NCBI GenBank assembly: GCA_963921825.1
Contig: OY997596.1
Location: forward strand, 36,261,932-36,325,931
Direction: 5' to 3'
Length of the DNA: 64,000 nt
Source of the DNA: Erodium maritimum
Lineage: Eukaryota > Streptophyta > Magnoliopsida > Geraniales > Geraniaceae
Shown here: one piece after another, positions 22,131 to 33,060 of the stretch
Numbering within the stretch: position 1 is the first letter of the stretch
Layout of the letters: each line of letters begins with the position of its first letter
Position numbers and translations under genes: made by a program
The notes under the pieces: generated by a model
What the model was told of the DNA's origin: nothing
What the model saw: the letters and a program-made list of their open reading frames with translations, nothing else
The model's database searches: none

Positions 22131-23784
22131 AAAAAGTTAATTACAAGGACTCTCTCAAGCCCTTTCCTCTCTCTATTCACAACTTTATCGCTGCTTCTCG
22201 ATCTCGTCGGTGACGGTTACGATCACGGCTGTGGCTGTTACCGGTGGAGATCTCTTCCCTGTGTCTCCCTTTCCCTTTCCCATCTTCCTATTTTACCTTT
22301 TCCCTTCTTCTCTGCCCTTCAACCCTCACGTCTTCTTCTCCGGTGATAAACCTTTCCTTTGACCTTCGATACTTCCTCCGCCGGTGTGGTTACAATTCAT
22401 ACCTGACGTGGGAAGCCTTTCCTTGATGTCTCTATCAAGGATTGGCTCAGATCTGTTCAGTTACTCACTCTTCCGCCGTCTCCGTCTTCCCCCACCTTCT
22501 CTCTGCGGCTGGTTTCTCTCTCCCTCCTCTGTTCTCCCTCGGTGGCCTGTGTTCAGAAAGAGGGTGGAGTGCTTTTCAGGCGCTCTGGTTCATGTTGTTG
22601 TCGGGTGCTAAATCTGACTGTGGGACGGCTTTCAATCCTCTCTTGGGGGATGATTACCACGGATCTGGTCGTCCCCGATGTCGTGGAGGTGGCTTCAGCG
22701 GACATCCTTTGGTCGTGGCAAGCTCTTTAGGCTCAGGTGCCGATTCCAGCTCTGGTCGTGGCTCATCCTTCCATTTCCTGACGGATCGTTGCGGATCTGA
22801 AGTCGGCGCCTCTGGGGTGGTTGGTTCTCCTTTGGTGGCGGCCCCGTTCGTGACTCTTGGCTCGCTCTCAGGCCCTCCTTCTCCTTTGAGTATGTTCGAG
22901 TTCTTGAAGGGCAGTTCTGACGGTCCCTCTACAATGACTCCGGTATGGTAGAAATATCGTCCTCTTCCTTGGCATTTTTTGGGGTTGGCCGGAAGTGCGA
23001 AATGGTCTTTTCGCGAGGACCGGCTCTTGGGTAGCTGTTTGTAGATCTGCATTCGGAGGTTTTTTCTTCTCCCTCTTCTTGTAAGATTAACTTTCTCCCT
23101 TCCCTGTTTTTCTTTCCCATGGGTTTCAACTTCCTTTCTTCTCGAACCTGACGTGGTTCGAGCTCGCCGGTCTGGTGTTGACCTCTGTCGAGTTCTTTGG
23201 TCGTTGTTGGCCCGCCTCTGAAGCTAAACTCTTGGGTTAGCGTGGATAGCAGGGTTGTCTCGGTCGATTAGAGGTGTTGGCCACCGACATCTTAGCATTG
23301 GGCTTCTTTTCTTGGGGAGGCCTAGTCTAAAGAGATGGGAGTGGGTCTAGTCTAAAGAGTTGGGAGTGGGTCTTTTCTTCTTGGTTAGGGGCTAGATTGG
23401 TTGTTTCCTCCCTAACTGCGCTTCATGATGGAAAGATTAGGGTAGCAAGACCCCTTTTTTTAAATCTAGGGCTTAATGGTTGAGAAATTTGGGTTTTGAC
23501 CCGTATTGGTTTTCTGTTCTTGGGAGGTTTCTTAGGTGGTTGTTTTGGTTGTTTGTCTTGCCCGGTTTGTTGGGGTTGTTTGTTGGTGTACTTCTGGGTA
23601 TGTATACCTGTTCTTTGCTGTTGTTTTATCTTGGCCTTTGTTTTTGGGTTCCCTTAAACGATGTCGTTGAATGTCTTGGGGTTTCTTTTTTGAAGGGTTG
23701 TAGTTAATCCTTGCTGTTGTAATCCTTTTTCTCCTCAAAAGAGGGTTTATATTATTTTCAATATGCTTTGCCGACCAAAAAAAA
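22131..23784 (+). mobile_element. LINE-derived non-autonomous retroposon 1
   Basis: 1654 bp, flanked by a 14-bp TSD with one mismatch: CATCTCATGATGAC at 22117-22130 and CATCTCATGGTGAC at 23785-23798. The 3' end (CTCAAAAGAGGGTTTATATT, then ATTTTCAATATGCTTTGCCG, then ACC plus A8) matches the 3' end of the LINE at 10216-10262. The 5' part is C/T-rich like a transcript leader. There is no reverse transcriptase or endonuclease. One plus-strand open frame (22442-22951, 169 codons, Gly/Ser-rich) has no recognised domain, and its start context is unconvincing. Confidence 0.8.
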
Positions 23785-23900
23785 CATCTCATGGTGACTG
23801 CTACACACAGACACAACCTCCATTAGATATTCTGACGATCATAGAAAGTAGTTTAATTCTGTAGTCCAAAAAAAAGTTGTCATCAAAATGGTTTATATAA

Positions 23901-26801
23901 GTTCTCACTTCTCCCTAACCTCGTTTCCCTAATCCTAGTACTTTTTAGCCACCTCCGCATCCTTGCTTCTCCACCGACGATTGTCCTGGTCTTTCGCTAG
24001 GTTATTCGTCGGTGGAACCTTTTCTCTTTATCTCTTTTGTTTCCCCTCCCGATCCTCGGCAGTTCGTGCGACGTCTTTCTTCGTCTTTTGCCTTTGTTCG
24101 TCTCGATGGAGCACCGTCGTGAAGGACCGTGTGGTGACCGACTCCATCTCCTCTATGGTGGACGGGGTTACTCCGTCAAAGGCCGACGGGTCGACACTCG
24201 GAGATGGTAGATCCGACATGTGTGGCCATGGATCTTCCTATCTCGTCTCCCATGTGGTGTTTTTTTCAGGAGGGGCTTGATTTTTTTTTTCAGTTATGGC
24301 CCTAGTGGATTCGATCTGCCACTCTGGCTTCCTCTTTCATTCCCTTCTTTGGATAAATTTGGCATTGACCCGTTTGTTTCGGTGGTTCTTGACTTCATCG
24401 TCTTCCTCGCTCTTCTCATATCTTAGGTCCTCTACTGTCCGGTTCCCCTGTCTTCTCCGTGCAGGCTCTGGTTCCTAGACACTCCCTTGGTGGTCGGCGA
24501 TTGAGTGTTGGCCGTCGGCGAGATCTCTTTCCTAAGATCTGAGAGTTGTGGATCTACCCAAGACTTTCTCACTCTGTCTAGCAAGTACAATTTTCTCGAC
24601 CTCATCCTTTAGTCTTCCTCTCCTCGACCTCATTTTGGTCGGGGCCTCACGGTCAGTGATGGCCGCCATGAGGGGTTTCGCCTAACGACTTTGTGAAGTA
24701 CTTTGAGGTTTGATTTTCGTGGGTTGTATATGATTTTGGCGTGATGAGTTGTGTTTTCCCGGTCTTAGGCCGGGGAAGTAGTTTGGTGAAGTTGCGATAG
24801 TCGGTGGTTGGTTGTGTTGCTCTGGGATTTTTGGCTGCCCCTTCTCGCTGTTGTTGGTGTTTCGGACTTGTCGGGAATTTGTTTAGTGATGTTTGGTCCT
24901 CTAATGTCACTCGGTGTTGGTTTTTTTTCCAGTTTTCTGGTTATTTCGTGGGGTTTCATGGTGGTTAAACCTCGGTTTCAGACCTTTTTGTTAACGTTTT
25001 GTTTGTTGTGTTTGGTGGGTTAAGACTTCGTTGTCTTCTCTTTGTGTTGTAATGTGTTTCTAGTTGCTTCATGGTTGTCAAATCTATTATTCTTAGTGTC
25101 CGTAGTTCAATCATAAACGTCAAAATGTATATATCATCGTTATCAATAAAAATAAAGTGGCTTTATATTACAGATGTGTTGGAGTAATATATCGATGTGT
25201 GCTCTGATCTATGCCCACAATGCGAACAAAACCATAGATCACACTCGATAGGTCCCTAGTCAACAAAGCTTCACTAGAAGGGACTAGTATGAAAGATAGC
25301 TATTTATGCCTTACGTTCTGTTAGTCATTGGAATGAGATTCAGGAGTCTGATCATAGATATCATGTGGGACATGATAGTGGACCACCCGACATGAATATG
25401 TTCCATAGATCAAGTCATGAACATATTCATTGCCGTAGCTTGTCATGTATCCTTAGACCAAAAAGTCTTTGTGACCGTTATGCGGTAAACAACCGAGTTT
25501 GACCTGAGTCTAACGTTGTTCGTAACAGGGCTTCCATAACGGCTAGGATTGGCTTGGGGACGGACTGCATGAGTGACACGAAAGATGGCTAAGGGATTTA
25601 TCCCTCATACTACGGTATGGGAAAGATATCGGTTCTCGGCCGCTTGATCGAGAGTGACTGAAAGAATAGCATGGCCATGCACATGATACTGGGTATCATA
25701 TATTCAGTCATCTCACATATCAAGGAATAGTGATTGAGAATAATAAGGATGACGGCTCTATGCCTCATCTCAATCAGGATGTCGGAGATAAAAGGATAAT
25801 GACAGGGACGACGGAAAGGTTAGAATCGACAGGGTCGATTCGTTATGTAGTGTCAGACAATACTAAAGTCTCGTTAGTTGCCACTTAAATAGGATAAAGT
25901 AAAATGTGATTTTACGTTGATCTATTGACATGCTTAAACCTAAGGGTTACACCATAGGGTGAAACTCATTGACACATTTATGGAGAATGATAAAAGGGAG
26001 TTGTCTCGGGACATGACCAAAATTGGGTTTTGGGTCATGTTCTTGTAAGTTAATAGGACTTTACGGATCGAGACAAGGCTTGAAGTCTTAGGATTGATCG
26101 CGTCGGATAATGTTGGACATTTCTGGTATGGAAGGCTTGTAGGCGATGAGCGCGTCACGGGACCTCGTTGGGAATGGCCACGGGCCATGTTCCAAGAGGC
26201 CCATGGAAATAATTAATCAAGGTCTTGATTAATTAGCACTAAGTATGGAAGACATAGATTAAAGTGTTGGTGATTCATCACCTAACCACATCATGTCCAC
26301 CCATACTTAGCACCATACTTGTCCTATTTACACCATGCTTCTCTACACCTTACTTGTCCTTGTTAGTTGTTGTTGGATTAAGTCATCTTATTCACATAAC
26401 AAAACACAAGACAAGAAGTAGAACACAACTCCATCTTCTTCCTCTCTCTCTAGGTTTTGACCAAGACTTTTTTCCTCTCCAAAATTTGTGTTCTTGAGTT
26501 TTAAATGCAAGAACTGCGTGACTTTGATTCCCGGGGTGGATACGTAGGCGTCTTGAAGACTCAAGCCGATCATCTTTTGTTGGTTTTCTTGAACAAATAG
26601 AGAAGAAAATGTGCCGAATTTTATGTCCGACCAGCCACCTCCATGACCTCGATTGGAGGTTCATCTAAGGTCCGATGAAGCTGATTTTTGAAGTGAGTGT
26701 TCTCCACATATTGGTATTCAAAGTGAATGGTGGAATTTGGATATCAACGGTTTGTTATTATGATAAATGAGATTTAATAAAATTTTGCTGATATATTGAA
26801 A
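23901..26801 (+). mobile_element. LINE-derived non-autonomous retroposon 2
   Basis: A 19-bp TSD with one mismatch (ATCAAAATGGTTTATATAA at 23882-23900; the copy at 26802-26820 has G for one A). The body is 23901-25075 plus 26732-26801. The middle is a later solo LTR. The 5' end is pyrimidine-rich. The 3' end (TTTGCTGATATATTGAAA) is a decayed form of the LINE tail. No RT is present. All open frames are short and of low complexity. Confidence 0.75.
25076..26726 (+). mobile_element. Solo copia LTR nested in retroposon 2
   Basis: About 1651 bp beginning TGTCAAATC, related throughout to the copia LTR at 10423-12000 but in the opposite orientation. Shared stretches include TGTTGGAGTAATAT near 25184, the TAGATCACACTCGA region near 25236, and the leader near 26455 with TTTTGACCAAGACTTT. 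The 5-bp TSD is ATGGT (25071-25075 and 26727-26731). The 3' terminus reads GTGA rather than CA, so this end is inferred from the TSD. Confidence 0.75.
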
Positions 26802-26820
26802 ATCAAAATGGTTTATGTAA

Positions 26821-27061
26821 ACATGCATTAAGACTAGAGGCAGAGTAGATTGATGTAGCTTACTGATCAAATGCAAGAGATATTAAAGGAGATTAAATTG
26901 ATGGTGGGAGAGGAAAATGTTATAGTACTAGTTAATCACCTTTCTGTTCCAGTGATTGAGATACACGTACACGACAAGGGTATTTATCGAGGTCTCTGGG
27001 ATCTTTTCAGCAATCAAAATATTTTTCCTGATTGTAGGGACATAGAAAATGTGTGTGTGAG
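26821..27061. other. Unassigned segment with a short open frame
   Basis: An open frame starts at 26871 (MQEILKEIKLMVGEEN) and is cut after about 63 codons by the hAT insertion at 27062. The codons look protein-like but I recognise no family. It may be a gene fragment. Confidence 0.25.
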
Positions 27062-27874
27062 CAGGGCGATCCTGAGAATTTGGAGCCCCAAACGACTTAT
27101 TTTTTTAAGCTTCTTAATATCGATTTTTTCCGGTGAAAGAGTTAAAACCCAAATACAGAGTATCTAAAAAAAAGTAATGAAACAGAGAATGTTTTAAAAA
27201 CGATAAATCAAATAGAAATTTGTTTATCAGAAACTGTATAAGCTATTAATTAATCACAAGCATTTAACAATACATTTACGATAATGATAAGAGAAGGCTA
27301 TCATTTATATTAATTAGAAAACTAATTACAAAAAATAAACTAATCATAAAATACTAACCGTGTGTCTCTGTTCTTCCCAACCAAAGAGTTGAGATTGTGA
27401 TAAATATGAGAGGAATTTTTGGAGAACAAAGTAGAATTTCAGAATAAAATCTTAATAAAACAAATAGAGAACTTTGAAAAAGATTATAGAATTGGGGATG
27501 AACGTAAACCTAAAACCATCCCTGTATTTATAGATTTGGAAGAGAGAAAATAACAAAAAAACAATCTAGGAAGAACAAACGGTGGTATTGGGAAGAAGAA
27601 TCGAATAAAAATGAATTGAAGACAAACCGATGATTTGGAATCGGAAGAAGGAACGTCACTTTGGAAGATGGAAAGTCCTATTGCGATTGGAGAGATGCGC
27701 TGCGCGTGTGTCGTGTGTTTGGAGATTATGTGTCACATGGTTTAGGTATGAAATTAGTTTGGGCTTTCATTTATACAGATATTTTTTCCAGCCTAACTCG
27801 CTAAGTGGGCAGGCCGGACCTGAACTTGAGCCCCAAGCCATGGCTTGGGCTGCTTAGCCTCAGGGCCGGCTCTG
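27062..27874. mobile_element. hAT-type DNA transposon, non-autonomous
   Basis: 813 bp flanked by a perfect 8-bp TSD, TGTGTGAG (27054-27061 and 27875-27882). Termini are CAGGGCGATCCTGAG on the left and, inverted from the right end, CAGAGCCGGCCCTGAG. These are the classical plant hAT ends. The interior is AT-rich with no transposase frame; the longest frame (27630-27857) has no domain. Confidence 0.88.
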
Positions 27875-27885
27875 TGTGTGAGAGT

Positions 27886-27908
27886 GGGGGCGGGGGGGGG
27901 GGGGGGGT
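27886..27908. repeat. G-homopolymer run
   Basis: GGGGGCG followed by a run of about 15 G. It could form a G-quadruplex and is prone to length error in assembly. Confidence 0.85.
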
Positions 27909-28380
27909 GGGTAGTCCAATGGGTACCATGGTTGCAAATGGCGGGCGCCTAGCCCGCCTAGGCGGCGACTAGGCGCCCAAAACGAACAAAACGCCACGAC
28001 TGAGTGTAGTCGGGCGGGATGAGGCGGAAATCCGACTTGTGACTGATTTGGCGGCGACTTTCCAGGGAGACAGCGACTTTCCGGCAAAAGTTTTTTCTTT
28101 TGGGTTCGTTGTTGTACCCTCCTTAGTCCGTTCATGTAGCATACGTTGTACTTTTCAGGCATGGGCGATGCTCGGCCTTCGATTTATGCTGTCTGAGCAC
28201 CTCGATACGTTGGAAGTTCACTTGTAACTAAAGAAGTTATGGAGTCCAGATGAAAGATGAAGAAATGAAGTTGGAGAAGACGTGTATTGGAAAAGAGATG
28301 AAGTTGGGAAATGAAAAAGGATCTGGGAAGTGCTGACAGAATTTCTTACATGATAATAATTATTATTATTATAATTATAT

Positions 28381-30840
28381 ATTTTTTTTTTGAGAGGAAA
28401 TGGTAATATTCATTAATTATAACTTAACTCGGGGACCCCACAATGGGGCGTCATCGTACATAAACCAAACTGGAATAATTGAAAAACAAGTGCATAAAGA
28501 GTAAATGTGCTCTGTAGCATAATAGTAGGTCAGGGATTTGGGACTGCGGTAGCATCCGAAGATACCGATACAGTGTACGCCAACCAAGAGAACTGATCGA
28601 GCAGACCAGACGATAGGTAAACAGTGGTGGACCAATTACTCCCCCGGTATGTCAGCGTGCGTCGTCCTCCCTTGCATGATAGTGGTAGGGCTCCTAAACG
28701 CGGGAATGCTGACCCCGAAGTGGTAGGGGAGTAACCTGTCAGCTGTTGGTGGTACCAATGCCACCAGTACACCAGGGAGAAGGTACAACCGACCAACCCC
28801 TCCCTGGCCTCCGTCCAACTCATTCCTGGAGGCGAGGGTGCTTGGAGCCCCCCGCCGCTGTAGGTGAAACCTCATTGGACGCCGCCGAGTCCTCTTCCTC
28901 CTCCGGCTCCTCCTCCCTCACTAGTCTCTTATTCCAAGAAAGAGACGGGGCCACATCCCTTGCCATCCATGCAGCTCGGTCCTCCTCGACCCCTGCTTGA
29001 CTGCGCCCCCACCATCCCGACCCCTCCGTCCTTCCTGGTGTTCGTGGGGCCTCTTTAGCCCGGACACCTCTGTCCGACCCCCCTACACCTCTGTCCGACC
29101 CACCTAAGTAGGTCCAGTTCGTCCCCGGGGTGGCCTTCCCATGCTTCGCCTTCTCCAAGGCCGATCGCGGGTCTCCAGGTGCGCGTAGGGATACACCCCT
29201 CGAACTGCCCACAACCGGGCAGACCGGGAAGAGGTGACCCGCACAACAGCACCCGAAGCAATGTTCAGGTAGAAATTCATAAGAAATTATCAGACGAGTC
29301 CGTACCTGCGAGACAGAAAGGCGGAACCAAAGCTAGCTCTGCAGAGGAATCCTGATATCAGCCCTGATCCGAACCTTCATAAAGTCCCCCCAGCAGAGCC
29401 CGTCCTTATCAACATCCACGCCTTGACAGACGCCCAGTGCGTTGCCAACCCTGAAGCCCACATCCCTCGTCCAGGCCCCTATCGGTAGATTTGAGACCCG
29501 CGCCCAAACCGAGAAATGGTGAAACTGCAAGTCACTAACCTGCATATGCGCCCTCAGGTCTGTAAACAAGACCAGAGAGTCTCTAAAGGACCAGGGCTCA
29601 CCCAGAAGAACCATCTCCCTTTCTTTGGTCGTCCTGAAGAAAAAGGCCACAAGGCCACCTTCTAGTGGCTTTGCCTCGACCTTCATCCCCCAGATGTCCT
29701 CCATACGCGCCACCACAGACTTCCAGAATACAGTCTTGGAGGTCAGGACCTTTGCCGCCATCGCGTACTTATAAAAATTACCCCTGCCCGTAACCTCATG
29801 AACGGGGACCACGACTTCCCTGATCCGCATAGCCCCCATCTGACGGTCCAGCTCCACCTGTTCCCCCCTACCAGCTCCATCAGCCACTAGTGGCTCGCCC
29901 CTGAGAGACGAGACAGGCACCCGATCTGTTCCGGTCCTCGGATCCGCCCCACCCGTGAAGGTCGGCCCACCTTGTGCACCCCGGCCCGCCCCATATCGAG
30001 CGACCCACTCGGCTACGTCACCCACACCTCCCCTGGTCCAGCCCGGATGAGGACCCAACCCAGTCCGTGGTCGAACAGGCCTACGGGCATCAGCCATGAG
30101 CCCTCGGCCCAAGCCCGCTTCCTCCCTGGCCCGAACTGGCGAAACCCTAGCCGTCATGGGCTCCTTCCCCTGTCTTCGCCGCCAAGGCAGCACCTCCGGC
30201 GCCTCCCTCACTGCCAGCCCCGGTTCCGACTCCGTTGACCCCGTCTTTCCCTCCGTCCATGACGACGCATCCGATGAAATCACCACCGGCCCGACCACCA
30301 CGCCATGCAGCCCCGGCGTGCCTTCCCCGCCATGCAGCACCACCTCCTCTGCAGCCACAGCCCCTCGAGCTACCCTGCCCCGATCCTCCCCAGCACCCAG
30401 CCGGCGTGGCCTGGGGCCCCTCGCCGCCGTACGACGGAGGGTGGCCGGCCCGGAGCGGACTCGACCTCCCACAACCCAGCCCTCCTCTCCCACTACTACC
30501 GCCGAGAATTGCAGCGCCGAGAGACCCGGCTCCCTCCCTGACCAGATTCCAGTCGAGACCACCGGCGTGACTTCCTCCGCCGGCGTCTCCTCCATCGAAG
30601 GATCGGAGCCCTGCTCCGTCTCCTCCTCCGGCTCCACCCAACCGCGACCGAGTTCCTCCCCCGCCACCGGAGACGGCCCCCGTTCGCCAGCATCCACCAG
30701 ACACGGCCCCCAATGAACCCCATCTGCCTCGCCGCCTTCGTTGCTCGCTGTTGCTACCGACCTAGCCATGGAAGATGACTGCATCGCAAAACCTAAACCC
30801 TAGAGAATAGAGAGAGGCTGCGCTTTTCTTCCATACTTGT
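28381..30840 (-). mobile_element. ORF1-only LINE-type retroposon (DUF4283)
   Basis: A perfect 13-14 bp TSD (ATTATAATTATAT at 28368-28380 and 30841-30853) flanks a 2460-bp minus-strand unit. The unit ends in an A tract (plus-strand T10 at 28382-28391). It contains an ORF1-type gene (28820-30784) and then about 440 bp of 3' UTR. There is no endonuclease or RT. Confidence 0.85.
28820..30784 (-). pseudogene. L1-type ORF1 protein, DUF4283 plus zinc knuckle
   Basis: It starts at 30784 (MQSSSMARSVATASNEGGEA) and stays open for 483 codons to 29333. The first 320 residues are a Gly/Arg/Pro-rich low-complexity region. The C-terminal half is a DUF4283 domain (about residues 330-475), including VLLGEPWSFRDSLVLF, FHHFSVWARVSNLPIGAW and then VGNALGVCQGVDVD. 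A stop at about 29333 and a frame change interrupt the next block. That block carries a CCHC-like knuckle (EHCFGCCCAGHLFPVC, about 29240) and continues in open frame to 28820 (PTAAGGSKHPRLQE). These domains are typical of plant L1 ORF1 nucleic-acid-binding proteins. Confidence 0.82.
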
Positions 30841-31302
30841 ATTATAATTATATTAAAATATTACATATAATGTAAAAAGAACATGGAAAAGTGAAACAGT
30901 CACGGCATACTTGGTTAGTTTGCTTTATTTATAAATGATATAATAATCAAGATTATGTCTTAAAAATAAAAAAAATCTGGTTTAAATAACAAGAATAATA
31001 AATTATTGGTTAAATTTGTACAATCATATAATAATATGAGGTTAATAAAAAAATTAATTATGAAAAATATGAGAAACTATATAGAGCGGGCTTGTATCAA
31101 AATATAAATACCGATCAAGTGGTAAGAATTGGGCTTATGAAATGTGAAATCGGTTAATTTAGTGTTAGATAATATATTAAAATATAATATGTAATTAAAA
31201 ATAATTAAAATAATAAAATCCGCCTAGGCCCCGACTAGTCCCCGCCTAACGCCTAGGACCCTTCGCCGCCCGACTAGCGCCTAGCGCCATTTACAACCTT
31301 GG

Positions 31303-32072
31303 ATGCAATGAGTTCTTACTCTACAATTTCCATGAGCTTTAACCTTCACTGGAGTAATCAGTCCTCCCGTATTTTTGCTTAAAGTAAAGTCATATAGGTG
31401 AAATCAATTTGTGTGAAAGTTATTGTTGGATTGCTGAAGTTGATAATAGAATTTTGTGTGGTTCACGGAGAGCCAGCCCTTGATTACTTGTAGATTGATA
31501 CCTAAGATGAATGAAGAACTAGGATACTCACTAGCATAATGGATTTTTTTTGCTTGGGGGAGAGAGGCGCATGACAAATTCAATGTCACGACTCCTGGTC
31601 CCAACCATGTAACGTGGATTCATGAAATTTATCCATATCAATGTGATGGAGTTACCATGAGAAAATATAGGAGGTGAGTGTAAAGAATGGTGTGACACCC
31701 ATTTGCCTCTCCTCCTCTCAAATGTGGGATCAGATTCGGGCTCGACACCCCTTGAGTTTAATGCCATGGAGAATTCGCATTACAAATGGGTATGAGATTT
31801 ATGTGTGAGATACTTGGTAGTAATTTAAGTTGTTATACCAAAAAGGATAAAGGATTAAGCAAAAGGGATGAGTTTCATGATCTTCGTATCATGTAAGGTG
31901 AGTGATGCATTGTAAATAGTCCATTGAACTCGTATTGTTCTCCTATTAAAGCAAATCCTTCATACTTTCATTTTGTAGTATTACAAGCATTTGGTGATTA
32001 TAAGGCATGATAGGTGTTTACCAGGTTGATTGCAACGGAAACCATGTGAAATGCGAACAAAGGGTCACAAGA
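31303..32072. other. Unassigned repeat-like DNA
   Basis: No protein domain recognised. The minus-strand frame at 31531-31767 shows no family. Phrases such as GTGTGACACCCATTTGCC near 31689 look LTR-like but have no partner in the window. Confidence 0.35.
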
Positions 32073-32073
32073 C

Positions 32074-33060
32074 TTTTTTTTAATAGATGACTATTAAAGA
32101 ACTTTTTGCCCTAATGAGGAGAAAAAAGTTAGGACTGGGAAAAAGGCTATCCTCAAATACTTACAAAAAAGCCTTATCATAGTAGGGCTTAAAACCGACC
32201 TTAAACAAGCAAACTGATATAAAGAAACAACTCGAGAAATAACATGAGAAAAAGACCCTCACAAAAATAATCATAAAATAACCTCACGTAAGGACAAGAC
32301 TGTGTCTTTTGACCCTGCCATCACCCCGGAGGATAAAGTTACTGAAGTTAAAAACTGTCTCCATAACAAAGATCGAGTGCAAGAATTTCAAAAGGCTTTT
32401 AATTTAAATATGTTTTGCCGATAAAAAAAAAGAATTTCATTTTCGCTCTAGGTTAAAGATCGAGTTTTCATAACAAAAGGTTGCGAGAGTTTCTTCTTTC
32501 TTTTCCCTCTAACTTTTTCCCTTTAACTTTCTTCAAGGATTCAGGCGTCAAAATAGGAAAATCCTTATCGAAGTCCTTACAATGGTTCGTCATTGTATCT
32601 TCGGTTGTAGGGGCAAGAGTAGTGATTAGATCAATTGGGACAAAACCTATAAGAGATGCAGACACATCATATGGATCCTTTATAGTAGACACCAAAATCT
32701 AAACAATATGAGAAGGTGTGAGTACAACCGCAACCCCCACTAGTAGCAGTCAAAGCACAAGTTGTCGCCTCTTTCTGCTGACCAAGAGCAACAAGAAAAA
32801 CTACTTGTGATTCTGAGAGAACAAAATCGTTTTGGACAAACTAAAGTTTATCCAAATTAACTTCAACGCCAACAACCACAAGCTCTGAATGACCCATATG
32901 ACTAAGCACTTTAACGCAACCTGCAGACTCAATACTTCGAATCTCGGAAGTCGGATTTAATGTTGGAAGAAACTCCTCAACCAAACGGGTAGACCCAATT
33001 TGGCCAAACGTCTCTAGCAGCAGTGAAGCAACTAGGGTTGTTCATGGGTCGGGGCCCGAC
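32074..33060 (-). pseudogene. ORF1-type retroposon remnant
   Basis: Minus strand. A fragment near 32520-32600 reads DKDFPILTPESLKKVKGKK, which is homologous to DLEFPVLSLETMKKVKGNR in the next retroposon (39503-40075). The 3' UTR has TTTTTTCTCCTCATTAGGG and ends in an A tract (plus-strand T8 at 32075-32082), like other LINE-derived units here. Stops are numerous. The right side was later hit by the insertion at 33074. Confidence 0.6.
32391..32429 (+). mobile_element. 39-bp ultra-short LINE insertion
   Basis: AAAGGCTTTTAATTTAAATA, then TGTTTTGCCGATA7. This corresponds to the extreme 3' end of the LINE at 10216-10262. It is flanked by the perfect 10-bp TSD AAGAATTTCA (32381-32390 and 32430-32439). 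It is an extremely 5'-truncated target-primed insertion. Confidence 0.75.

Larger units (their letters stand above)
27926..31302. mobile_element. TIR element with GGCGCCTAG-rich ends, host of a nested retroposon
   Basis: The left end is CCATGGTTGCAAATGGCG, then GGCGCCTAG. The right end, inverted, is CCAAGGTTGTAAATGGCG, then CTAGGCGC. Both subterminal regions repeat CTAGGCG and GACTAG motifs. Without the nested 2.46-kb retroposon the element is about 0.9 kb. No TSD could be recognised, so the superfamily (hAT-like is plausible) is not assigned. Around the insertion it is AT-rich and non-coding. Confidence 0.6.

Noticed and set aside
22442-22951. 169-codon plus-strand frame in retroposon 1
   Set aside because: Gly/Ser-rich, no domain, in a LINE-derived unit. 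Mentioned in the element entry but not called as a CDS.
26871-27167. 98-codon plus-strand frame
   Set aside because: Its second half is hAT transposon sequence. The first 63 codons resemble no family I know. Left as unassigned.
30096-30716. 206-codon plus-strand frame
   Set aside because: Antisense shadow of the Gly/Arg-rich N-terminal half of the DUF4283 ORF1.
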